A stretch of DNA of 64,000 nucleotides from assembly GCA_039545355.1 (NCBI GenBank), contig BCJJ01000022.1:620001-684000 (forward strand). The letters are read 5' to 3'. Below, piece after piece: positions 37,232 to 45,989 of this stretch. The DNA comes from Trichosporon coremiiforme. Taxonomy: Eukaryota > Basidiomycota > Tremellomycetes > Trichosporonales > Trichosporonaceae. Made by a program: the position numbers and the translations under genes. Under the pieces are notes generated by a model. The model saw nothing but the letters and a program-made list of their open reading frames with translations, had not been told where the DNA came from and did not search any database. Every line of letters begins with the position of its first letter. Position 1 is the first letter of the stretch.

Positions 37232-38519
37232 AAGTGGTAGTAGAATCTTGGTAGAGTCTGAATCACATCATGTATGCATTAGTAACAGTTGCGCGAGTGA
37301 GGCCCGAGCCTGGACTGGATGCTGTTCAGCAGACGAGCGTCGCAAACGGTCACACACATACACAGCGTGCGTTTTTTCCTCTCGCCGTCGTGACTGCTTT
37401 CTCTTCTTGACCGCTCCTTCGCATCCTCGCCCCAGTTGGTCACTCCGTTGACTCCAGCGTTCGACCCTATCCATCCAAGGCCCTTCGTCCAACGATGGGA
37501 GTATAGGCGCCCGGAGTGCATCCAGTCAGCCGCTGAGGGCACCATGAGCTTCCGCCACTCGCTACAGTGGCCACACCCGTTGCACGTCCTCCTAACCCTC
37601 CCCACCTTATCACGATCCAGAATCCAGACACACACGCCATGTGGGACCCCCCGACTTTGCAGACAAGAAAACCTTTGTTGTAGGAGTTTCCAAGCCTTGA
37701 AGACTGGTCGGCCGCCGCCCCAGCAATAGGACAGTAGAAGTTTTCACTGAAGATGTGCGCTCGCCGCGCCCCCGGGGCTGGGGACAGTAAGCCGGAAACT
37801 GCCTTTTTGCTCCTGCTGCCGTATCGTCTCGTCTCGTCATGCATGCGCTTTGAGGGATTGGAGAGCATTCATGGAAGCTTGAAGTGCATGCATGCGTTGC
37901 GTGGACTGGGATCGCTGTGGTTGCACCACCTGTGGCGAATCGTGAGGAGCCGGCAGGTCGAGCATGTCACCAACGCTCGCCCGTAAACTCTCACCAGCTC
38001 ACCAGTGACCTGTCGCCAGCTCGTCTGTGGGAAACATCGAACCTAGCAAAGCCTTCCTCCAACCTCGATTCCACGTCGTGGCCCGACCATGCACACTGTC
38101 CTGGTGTATGCGGAGTCTGCATTCGCACTCACACGCGCTTAGTGGGTGTGTTGTGTGCAGTATGGTGAGGGTGAACAACCGTGGGAGACGTTGAAACCAG
38201 CGAAGGGTTCCTCCGACCTCGAGCCGTGGTGATAAATCCAGACCACATCTGGTGTGTGAACAGACGTCTGCACACACACATGACCTTCGCACTCTGTCCG
38301 AGTCCTGGACACACACTCTCGCGGGTAGCAGGTCTCCCTAGACGGCTTACGAAACCTGCACCTGTGCCCTGAGGTGTCCAGACCGTGACCTGCAGCACCG
38401 CACACACTTGCCACTCTCTCGATGCGATCTACATTCATGCTCGTTGCATACAGTGTTTCTTCTAGAGATGACACCATTACTAAATGACACGACGTGGGGA
38501 CTCTAATCTGCTGGTCGGC
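37232..38519. other. convergent intergenic region with dispersed repeat
   Basis: About 1.3 kb between the CFT1 stop and the SUP35 stop. No gene is visible. It contains the second copy of the dispersed repeat (38025-38265). Confidence 0.5.
38025..38265 (-). repeat. dispersed repeat, copy 2 (inverted relative to copy 1)
   Basis: The reverse complement follows 25010-25235 from CTGTTCACACACCAG through to the second core motif, including both 45-bp core motifs (38179-38222 and 38027-38070 on the plus strand) at similar spacing. Differences are single-base changes and small indels. It sits in a 1.3 kb gap between convergent genes. Confidence 0.65.
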
Positions 38520-40709
38520 TTACGCCTTGATGCTGAGGCCGCCAACGTCGGGGAGGTCGTCCTTGGTGAGGAGCTTGGTGACCTTTCCAATGGCGACGGT
38601 GGATCCAGAGGAGCGGAGGGAGAAGCGGCCGAGCTGCTTGTAGTCGGCCCACTTCTCGAGACAGAGGGGCTGCTCGAGGACGAAGAGGGCNNNGACGAGC
38701 ATGCCGGGCTTGGCGAACTGGGGCGGGCGGCGCGACTTGCGCTTCGTCTTCTTGTCGTAGTAGTGCAGCAGCTGCGAGAGCGTGACCTCCTCGGCGGCCG
38801 TGTGGACGTGGAGCACACACGTGTANCCNGANGAGATGATGTTGGGCGTCTCGATNATGGACACGTCGGCCTTGAACGCCGTCACGGCGTGCACCGGCTT
38901 CTGNGGCGAGGTCAGGACGTAACCNGGCTGCACGTCGTCGTCGGTGACNCCACGCAGACGCAGGCGCACGTTGTCGCCACAGAACGCCATCTCCATCTCC
39001 TCCGCCGTCTCGGTGTAGATCGCGGCAACCTCGACCGACATCTTGTTCGGCATGAGGAGCAGCGTGTCGCCCTTCTTGACGCGGCCAGACTCAATCTTGC
39101 CCATCGCCATTGTGCCGAGCTCGTTGTACTTCTCGGAGATCGGGAACATGAACGGAGCGTTGATGTCACGGTCCTGGATCTGCATGCTGTCGAGGTGCTG
39201 GAGCAGCGACTGGCCCTCGTACCAGGGCGCAATCTTCGAGTCGACCTTGTCCTTCATGTTCTGGCCGAGCTGGGCGGAAACGGGGATGAAGGTGACGTCG
39301 CTCTTGGGGTTGAAGCCGACAGCCTTCAGGAACGGCGTGATCTTGGTGCACACCTCGTTGTAACGCGCCTGGTCCCACTGCACGGTCGGGTCGTCCATCT
39401 TGTTGACGACAATGATGAGCTTGTTGATACCGTTGTTCTTCAGCAGCATCGCGTGCTCACGCGTCTGACCGTCACGTTCGAAACCAGTCTCGAACTCTCC
39501 CTTACGGGCGGAAAGAACAAGCAGGGCGACATCAGCCTGAGCGGCACCCTGGATCATGTTGGGGACGAACGTCTTGTGTCCGGGGGCGTCGAGGATGGTG
39601 TAGCGACGAACGTCCGACTCGAAGTACGCACGTCCAACCTCGATCGTCTTACCCTTCGCACGCTCCTCCTTGTTCTGGTCAAGGGCCCACGACAGGTACC
39701 AGGTCTCACGGCCCGCAGCCTTGGCCTCCTGCTCGTACTTCTCCATGGTACGCTTGTCGACGGCACCACACAGGTACATGAGCTGTCCACCCATGGTCGA
39801 CTTTCCGGCGTCGACGTGACCGGTGAAGATGATGTTCAGGTGGGTCTTGAGGTTGGGGTCCTCCATCTCGGCACCACCGTAGAGGTCACGGAGGGCGTCG
39901 GCACCAGCGGCCTGCTGGTCCTGGAACACAGTGTCGGCATCGTTCTTCGCGGAGACCTTGGAGAAGTTGGTCGGGGTCGAGGTGCCGGAAGCCTTGGCCG
40001 ACGAAGGCTCAGAGGCGACAGCGGCAGCAACAGCGGGGGCGGCCTTGGGGGCCTCGGCAGCCTTGGGCTCCTCCTTCTTCGCCTCGACCTTCTTCTCGGC
40101 GGGCTTNGCCTCCTCCTTCTTGGCACCACCGCCGATCGAAAGCGAAGCGGGGGCCTTAGGCTTGTCACCACCGATCGAGAGCGAGGGAGTGGCCTTGGGC
40201 TTGTCGCCGCCGATCGAGAGCGAGGGGGCAGCCTTGGGCTTGTCGCCGCCGATGGAGAGCGAGGGGGCGGCCTTGGGCTTGCTGCCACCGATCGAAAGCG
40301 AAGGAGCAGCCTTGGGGGCACCGCCACCAATGCTCAGAGAGGGGGCAGCCTTGGGGGCGCCACCGCCGATGGAGAGCGAGACGGGCTTGCCGGTGTTGCC
40401 GAACGAGGGAGCCTGGAAGCCCTGGACGTTACGCTGAGGAGGCTCGTAAGCGCGAGTCTGGGGCTGCTGCTGGTGCTGCTGCTGGTATCCGCCGTAGCCT
40501 CCCTGCTGGGGGTAACCGCCGTAGCCGCCCTGCTGGGGGTATCCCTGGTATCCGCCGTACTGCTGCTGCTGTCCGTACTGGGCGTACTGGTCGTACGGCT
40601 GCTGCTGGCCGGGCTGACCCTGTCCCTGCTGCTGCTGGCCACGGGGGACGAAGGTCTGTCCAGGGCGGAACTCGAAGGCTCCCGGGTTGAAGGGGGGCTG
40701 TCCAGACAT
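38520..40709 (-). CDS. SUP35: translation termination factor eRF3 (SUP35), prion-like N-terminus
   Basis: GTPase that works with eRF1 to terminate translation and links to poly(A)-binding protein and NMD. One exon, 729 residues. The N-terminus FNPGAFEFRPGQTFVP resembles the PAM2 motif that binds PABP. Residues about 25-95 are Gln/Gly/Tyr-rich, with GGYPQQGGYGG repeats like the yeast Sup35 prion domain. Then come seven SLSIGG units at a 13-residue period, then a Lys/Glu/Ala-rich linker. The GTPase domain begins near residue 290: GHVDAGKST (G1), DAPGHKTF (G3), NKMDD (G4), followed by two EF-Tu-like beta domains ending at DLPDVGGLSIKA. Eight single Ns in the gene are all at third codon positions, and the NNN at 38691-38693 replaces exactly one codon. 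Divergent from ARC1. Confidence 0.95.
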   Translation of the reverse strand: MSGQPPFNPGAFEFRPGQTFVPRGQQQQGQGQPGQQQPYDQYAQYGQQQQYGGYQGYPQQGGYGGYPQQGGYGGYQQQHQQQPQTRAYEPPQRNVQGFQAPSFGNTGKPVSLSIGGGAPKAAPSLSIGGGAPKAAPSLSIGGSKPKAAPSLSIGGDKPKAAPSLSIGGDKPKATPSLSIGGDKPKAPASLSIGGGAKKEEXKPAEKKVEAKKEEPKAAEAPKAAPAVAAAVASEPSSAKASGTSTPTNFSKVSAKNDADTVFQDQQAAGADALRDLYGGAEMEDPNLKTHLNIIFTGHVDAGKSTMGGQLMYLCGAVDKRTMEKYEQEAKAAGRETWYLSWALDQNKEERAKGKTIEVGRAYFESDVRRYTILDAPGHKTFVPNMIQGAAQADVALLVLSARKGEFETGFERDGQTREHAMLLKNNGINKLIIVVNKMDDPTVQWDQARYNEVCTKITPFLKAVGFNPKSDVTFIPVSAQLGQNMKDKVDSKIAPWYEGQSLLQHLDSMQIQDRDINAPFMFPISEKYNELGTMAMGKIESGRVKKGDTLLLMPNKMSVEVAAIYTETAEEMEMAFCGDNVRLRLRXVTDDDVQXGYVLTSXQKPVHAVTAFKADVSXIETPNIIXXXYTCVLHVHTAAEEVTLSQLLHYYDKKTKRKSRRPPQFAKPGMLVXALFVLEQPLCLEKWADYKQLGRFSLRSSGSTVAIGKVTKLLTKDDLPDVGGLSIKA
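40126..40388 (-). repeat. 39-bp tandem coding repeat (7 SLSIGG units) in SUP35
   Basis: Seven copies of a 13-residue unit of the form SLSIGGxxPKAAP lie between the prion-like domain and the charged linker of eRF3. Units differ mainly at the two residues after SIGG (GA, SK, DK) and by synonymous changes, so the array is selected at protein level or is fairly old. Confidence 0.8.
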
Positions 40710-41033
40710 GGTCGTGGGGTGTCTGGTTTTGTGGAGAGAGAGTCGAGGATGGAGTGTCTCCAGCGCACAATTGACGAGACGCGGTGAAAACGGCCTTGCC
40801 ACCTGATCGCGAAAGGTCTGAAGTGATACGTGAGGCTGGCGCACTAGAATTTTAAACACCACGTCATAAGCTGCCGCCTCCGCCATGACATTTCAGGCCC
40901 TTGAAAGATCACTGACCGCAACCAGCACACGAGACAAGAGTCATCAACAAAAAGGTGCATGCGCCTACTTGCTTTACGCCCTACTCTCTCGACCTTCCGA
41001 CTCGCTACTCCCCGTATCCCGTTCCTGCGCGCC
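40710..41033. promoter_or_regulatory. bidirectional promoter region of SUP35 and ARC1
   Basis: A 324-base region between divergent start codons of two translation genes. An in-frame upstream ATG for ARC1 at 40959 lies inside it. No TATA box is evident. Confidence 0.5.
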
Positions 41034-42197
41034 ATGTCGGACGTTGCCCAGTTTGTCGCCGCCGCCGCCAAGGCCGACCCCATCCTCTCCGGCTCTGACG
41101 GAGACCAGGCCGCCATCACCAAGGCCAACTCTGAGTTCGAGAAGATTGCCTCGGACCTCAAGGTGAGGTAGCAACTGAAGCGTGCTCTAATCTCCCAGAC
41201 TGTCAACGAGAAGCTCACTCCCGTCACCTACCTCGTCGGCAACCTCCCGACGACCGCCGACGTCGGCCTGTACGCTCGCCTCCACCCTGCCGTCTCCTCG
41301 GCCCCTGCGTCGCAGTGGCCCGAGACCCCCGCCGTCCTCCGCTACTTCCTGCACATTCAGGACCTCTCCGGCGTCAAGGCTGCTCAGAAGGAGCTCCCCA
41401 ACGCCTTCCCCCCCGTCGACGTTGACGTGAACTCCCTCCCCGCCCCTCCCCGTGCCGCCCCCGCTCCCAAGCAGAAGAAGGAGAAGAAGGACAAGGCTGC
41501 CGCCGACGGAGCCGCCAAGGAGGGTAAGGAGGGTAAGAAGGACAAGAAGGAGAAGAAGGACGGAGCTGCTGCTGCCGCCGCCGGCGCCCCCGAGGGAGCG
41601 AAGACCGAGAAGAAGCAGAAGAAGGAGAAGGCCCCGAAGCAGCCCGCTGCCCCCGCTGCTCCCTTCGTCCCCGTCCCGTCCATGATCGACCTCCGTGTCG
41701 GCAAGGTCCTCGACGTCAAGCGTCACCCCGACGCTGACTCGCTGTACGTCGAGTCGATTGACGTCGGAGAGGCTGAGCCCCGCACCGTCTGCTCCGGTCT
41801 CGTCAAGTACATGACCGAGGACGAGATCCGTGGCGCGACGATCATCACGGTGTGCAACCTGAAGCCGGTGACGATGCGNGGTGTCAAGTCGTTCGCGATG
41901 CTNCTCTGCGCCTCGTCTCCGGAGGGCAAGGACGGNGGNGTNGAGTTCGTCCTNCCCCCNGAGGGCGCCAAGGCCGGNGACCGCGTCTACTTCGAGGGCG
42001 AGNAGTTCGAGAACGCCACCCCGGAGCCCCAGCTCAACCCCAAGAAGAAGGTGTTNGAGACNATCCAGCCCGGATTCATCACCCTCGACAACCGNGACGC
42101 CGCCTGGATCAACCCCGAGACCAAGTCGGTCCACAAGATCCGCACCAAGGACGGAGTCTGCAAGGCCAAGTCCTTCGTCGGCGCCAGCCTGTCGTAA
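41034..42197 (+). CDS. ARC1: tRNA-aminoacylation cofactor ARC1 (EMAPII-type tRNA-binding)
   Basis: Cytosolic cofactor that tethers tRNA and binds methionyl- and glutamyl-tRNA synthetases. Two exons, 41034-41162 and 41199-42197, giving 375 residues. The N-terminal 130 residues are a GST-C-like helical segment ([33 protein letters not shown]). The middle has Lys/Ala runs ([15 protein letters not shown]), as in the tRNA-binding linker of Arc1p. The C-terminal 175 residues are the EMAPII/Trbp111 OB-fold: [51 protein letters not shown] and [14 protein letters not shown]. Twelve single Ns occur in the OB-fold part, eleven at third codon positions. An upstream in-frame ATG at 40959 would add 25 basic, Leu/Arg-rich residues (see findings). 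It converges on the next gene with only 72 bases between stops. Confidence 0.93.
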
Positions 42198-42269
42198 AAT
42201 CGTTAGAGGGTATCTTAGGGGCTCGATGCATAGACGTAATAGCTACGAGACTGATCCGGCGAACTAATG

Positions 42270-42818
42270 TTACGTGGTCGTGGGCGTGTCATTGGTCTTC
42301 GGGATTGAATCGGCGTCCTTGGCGCCGTTTGCGAGCGAGTCTTTGGCGGCGGTTGAGTCGGAGTCATTGGCGGCGGCTGTTGAATCTGCGTCCTTGACAT
42401 ACTTGGCGCACCCCTTGCATGTCCTCCACAGCGCCTGCATTGCATCCTGCAGCGTAGCGTCAGCCGGCAGCGACTCCCGGATCTCCTTGGCGTTCTCGAC
42501 CGGCTCGAAGTGATGGTCGGCCTCGAAGTATGCCGTGTCCCCAGTATAACCTCGCGGTTCTTCCCAGTCGTTGCGAACGATCTTGTCACACATGACCTCG
42601 TTATAAGGCGGAGTGGCTGCTGCGTAGATGACCCACTCGTCCTCCTTCTTACAGTCACGGTAGATCCATTGTCCCTCCGGCGTGAATGAGCACAGGTAGA
42701 GCTGGTCTGGGTAATGGCTCTGGAACTCGGGCGAGAAGAACTCGGCATTGTAAGCCTTGATGTCGCTCAGGTCGTGCCATGGTTTTGCGTTGTATCCAAG
42801 TCGAATACGGGGAGCCAT
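42270..42818 (-). CDS. protein of unknown family, paralogue of the gene at 56079
   Basis: A single-exon frame of 182 residues, with no signal peptide or membrane segment. The first 142 residues are highly similar to the protein at 56079-56516: MAPRIRLGYNAKPWHD, AYNAEFFSPEFQS, PEGQWIYRDC, DEWVIYAAATPPYN, ADHHFEPVENA and TCKGCAKYVK. The acidic and aromatic content and conserved Cys residues (CS, RDC, CKGC) suggest a folded soluble domain. The remaining 40 residues are a Ser/Thr/Ala/Asp tail with imperfect repeats (DADSTAAAND, SDSTAAKDS, AKDADSI), absent from the paralogue. I do not recognise the domain and assign no function. The start fits because both paralogues begin at the same MAPRIRLG. 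Confidence 0.75.
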   Translation of the reverse strand: MAPRIRLGYNAKPWHDLSDIKAYNAEFFSPEFQSHYPDQLYLCSFTPEGQWIYRDCKKEDEWVIYAAATPPYNEVMCDKIVRNDWEEPRGYTGDTAYFEADHHFEPVENAKEIRESLPADATLQDAMQALWRTCKGCAKYVKDADSTAAANDSDSTAAKDSLANGAKDADSIPKTNDTPTTT

Positions 42819-43697
42819 TGCCGGTGAATGACGAGCAGGGAGAGGAACTCAGCGAACAGAAAAGAATGCAGAAGTGCTGCTTGCAGAACGTGTTTATTGG
42901 TGGTGGGACTGTATCGAAATGATTGCCTGAGTTAGGCTCTGGCATGGTGACCGAAATAATCCACCGAGACTACTTCCTGATCATGGATTCTGTGGAGCAG
43001 GCCCTCGGCCGTTGCTTCGTTAGTCGCCAGTGTTGCTTCAACCGAGGAAACCATGTGCTGCCGCTCTACGTCAGGCCCTCGCGCTCGGTCATTTGTCCGT
43101 CACTGTGACAGGCTTCCTGAACCCATGACTCTGTTTTTCGGTCAGTGGAATCTATTTCTGCTTACAGTACAGCAGCGTGGCACCTCGTCCGCGCCAACCC
43201 AGATCTCATCCTTAAAGTGTCGCGGTCTTTAGAAAGCCACTATAACTGTGTATAGGGAGTCGTGTCGGTTGGCTGTGCATTGCCGTCGTTCAAACCTTCC
43301 CCACGCGTCCACGCGTTCCTTTATTGTCAGCAGCTGACTCTTCGCAGGAACATCACGCTGTAGTGTATAAGGCGGGTCCTTTACTTCACAATTTGTGGGG
43401 CTGGTGTTCTCGGGCGCGCCTGCGGCGCCTGTGATACCTTCGGTTGAACGATGGAGCTCGACCTCTCGGTGTTAGCAGAACTGGGGAGGAGTCGACCGAG
43501 GGTGTGTTTGCATGCAAAGGTGCTCCATATGTGCCGAGCCCTCGGCCCCACACCTTCCAGGCGTTACCTCAGACAGTCTAGGGCATTTGACAGCCTCCCC
43601 TCGAGAGCGACAGACTTACAGGTATAAAACTCAGAGCAGGGTAAGGTGGCAGATCGACACAGTCTCTCTTCCAGCCACCTTCAGTACCACGCGAGGC
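42819..43697. other. intergenic, upstream of two outward-facing small genes
   Basis: About 880 bases between the unknown-family gene and the secreted-protein gene. No further gene seen. A TATAAA element near the right end is listed separately. Confidence 0.45.
43623..43628 (+). promoter_or_regulatory. TATA box of the secreted-protein gene
   Basis: TATAAA lies 75 bases before the ATG at 43698, the usual distance for a strongly regulated promoter. Confidence 0.5.
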
Positions 43698-44108
43698 ATG
43701 TTCTTTTCCGGTATCCTCCCCCTCCTCGTCGCCACAGCGCTCGCAGCTCCGGCACCCCTTCAGGAGTTCAACAGTGCCGACGAATTTAGGCAAGCTCTTT
43801 ACGCGGAGCCCGGGCGCCACATGGACACGATCGATGGCCTGTACGTCCTTCTGAACATCAACAACGTCACCGTAGCGACCGCGACCCCCAGGTTTAGTCA
43901 GGCCTTGAACGAAACCATCGAGGCCGGTGAGTGCCTCGATTACACTGCTGTCTTCATGGACGCGCACAACGACACTCCCAAGCCTTTCAACGACGGGGGG
44001 TATTTCAATCCTTGCGCCGTCCACTACTGCCCGAACCCGGGCGACCCGAGGCCCTGCCTGGGTTATGAGGGTTGCACTGTTTGCAACATATATTCCCGTT
44101 GCTTCTAG
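43698..44108 (+). CDS. small secreted cysteine-rich protein
   Basis: A single-exon frame of 136 residues. It begins with a clear signal peptide (MFFSGILPLLVATALAAPAP, cleavage probably after ALA), followed by a mature domain of about 120 residues. There are seven cysteines, six of them crowded into the last 30 residues (NPCAVHYC, PRPCLGYEGCTVC, RCF). Potential N-glycosylation sites occur at NVT, NET and NDT. There is no transmembrane helix or GPI signal. A TATA box and isolated position suggest regulated expression. I do not recognise the family; it has the general format of fungal small secreted proteins, including effectors and antimicrobial proteins, but nothing in the sequence shows a target or activity. 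Confidence 0.75.
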   Translation: MFFSGILPLLVATALAAPAPLQEFNSADEFRQALYAEPGRHMDTIDGLYVLLNINNVTVATATPRFSQALNETIEAGECLDYTAVFMDAHNDTPKPFNDGGYFNPCAVHYCPNPGDPRPCLGYEGCTVCNIYSRCF

Positions 44109-45335
44109 CTCCTCTATCACCCCAGAGCGAGTTGAAGGAAGCCAGTCTGCTTCGAACCAGTCCCCTTTCGACTGGTCTACAGGGCGGTGATCCTTAGGAT
44201 GGCGTCAATGGCGGTAGTGCGTGATCCCGTCCTGTACGAATGAATGCACGTCTGAAGACTTCGTCTGATGTATATCGCATGCACTTATGGAATCGATGCT
44301 AGACCGGTAACCACCAGGATAGCAGGGGGTTCGCGTCGTCATTACCGTCACCAGGGGATGAGGGTGCCACCAGGCTGACCCATCCCGTGCCAGTAGCTCG
44401 TGCACCGCTTCCTGTAACAATCGAACAAAAAGAGGGCGAGTAGCAGGCACTGGTTCAGGCCGACAGAGGTGCGTTCTCCCTATCCTCAAACGGTTATCTC
44501 GGCTCCAATTCCTTCGCGTGAAGATGAGATCTCTGTGCGCTGAAGTGGAGGGGGACTGTGGGTATCATCAGCTCAGCCGGAGACCGCTGCCGCAATAACA
44601 TCCTGCACCAGCGCCCCTCTGACCTCGATGGCTGGGGTCAAAGGCCCAGGACCCATTTCCGTCAAGCTTTGAGGAGAATGGAGGTGCGAGTAGCCGGTCC
44701 ACCAGGGTCGCGCCCGCACGGGACACATGAGCGCACCTTCATCGCTGCTCCGGCTTGACCCTGCCGCTGTCCGCTCAACCACGCTGGTTTGTTTCGCTGC
44801 AGCATCTTTCAACCGATGCTGACGGGGAAAGAGAGCTCAATCTCCCTGGGCCTGGTCGATATGACACTCGGTTCCGCGGACAGTTCGGGATGGTAATCAT
44901 GGGCTCTTCACGTCCGAGATATGACAACTGATAAGATCTCGCTCCAGTCTTACGGTCCCAGGGAGCAGGAGAGTTCCGTCCCACTTCGGCTCCTCGGAAC
45001 TGTCATTTCTCCCGGTTCGGGCCGGCCGGTCGTGTGCGTCCTGTTTGCCCTTGTGGGGCCATTTGAGGGTGTCGTGAGGGGGGCCGACAGAGGAGAGAGA
45101 CAAGAAGAGTCGGCGGGCCGAAGGATGCCGAAGTTCGCCGGTCACGTTCGCACTGACCACCTTCCTCCCTTGCGGCGTTCCCCTGCCCTTTCACGACCGC
45201 CGCGGCACGCTGAGCTGCACAAACACAAACAACAAGTGTTCCTAACATGGCAAGTTACGGACGTACAAGATTAACGGACGCTTTCATACACGGTTCTCCT
45301 CTCAGCTCACCCGCCATACCCGGCGGCGTTTCCTT
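44109..45335. other. intergenic, no gene recognised
   Basis: About 1.2 kb between the secreted-protein stop and the SH3-protein stop. Only short frames without domains were seen, and no repeats or RNA genes. Confidence 0.45.
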
Positions 45336-45989
45336 CTAGTGCCTTTGGACGTAGTTTGCGGGGAACAGCCCCTTCTTCGGCAACGGCACAGAGCGGCCCT
45401 TCGGAATGGTGCGGCCGCGATACCAGTTCTCGTTCTCCTCCTCGTCAATGATGATAGTGTCTCCGGCAGAGAACACGAGGTCGTCCGCGTCCCCGTTCTG
45501 GCCATAGTCCCAAAGCGCGGTCGCTCTCTTCTCTGTCGGGGCTGCCGGGACGCTGTTCTGTCTCCGGACCGGGGGCGGGGCGACGGCAGCAGCAGCCGGG
45601 GCGGGTGCGCGCGGCGTGACGGCGTGCGTGTCGTAATCTGACCCGAGCGCTGCGGCGGCGCGCTTGGCCGCTTCGGGCGTGATCTGGCCCAGTGACTGGA
45701 GCAGGGCGAGCGAGCTCAGGACATGGTCGAGGAGTTGCGGGCCGAAATCCTCCGACCTGCCTCGCGGCTGCTGGGCGGGTTGTCGTGAGGAGGGCGTGTA
45801 CGCCGGCGGCTGCGAGGTGCTGCCCATCCGTGTTGGGGGTGCGAGGGGGGCTTTCTCGTCCATCGATCCTTGGCGCGCACTCAGGTCCGTCGCGACCGGC
45901 TGCTTCTTGTACGAGTTGACGAACTGCGACCCCTTGTCGTACACGCCGTCGACGACCTTGCCGGGGATGGGGATGATGAAGCCGACCAT
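45336..45989 (-). CDS. SH3-domain protein, LSB1/PIN3-like
   Basis: A single-exon frame of 217 residues. The N-terminus (MVGFIIPIPGKVVDGVYDKG) precedes a Pro/Ser/Gln-rich linker, a helical segment at about 75-115 (QLLDHVLSSLALLQSLGQI, PEAAKRAAAAL), an Ala/Pro-rich stretch and a C-terminal SH3 domain (about 155-217). The SH3 shows ALWDY in the RT-loop position, DELxF-like DDLVFSAGD, the conserved Trp in ENENWYRGR and GLFPANYV at the end. The arrangement resembles yeast LSB1/PIN3 (LAS17-binding, actin and endocytosis related), although the SH3 there is more central. The open frame extends upstream of the chosen ATG, but that part is low-complexity leader. The partner would be a proline-rich protein such as a WASP homologue, by analogy only. 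Confidence 0.8.
   Translation of the reverse strand: MVGFIIPIPGKVVDGVYDKGSQFVNSYKKQPVATDLSARQGSMDEKAPLAPPTRMGSTSQPPAYTPSSRQPAQQPRGRSEDFGPQLLDHVLSSLALLQSLGQITPEAAKRAAAALGSDYDTHAVTPRAPAPAAAAVAPPPVRRQNSVPAAPTEKRATALWDYGQNGDADDLVFSAGDTIIIDEEENENWYRGRTIPKGRSVPLPKKGLFPANYVQRH

Noticed and set aside
38484..40787. 767-codon plus-strand frame over SUP35
   Set aside because: Antisense shadow; includes the complement of the SLSIGG repeat, giving an artificial low-complexity protein.
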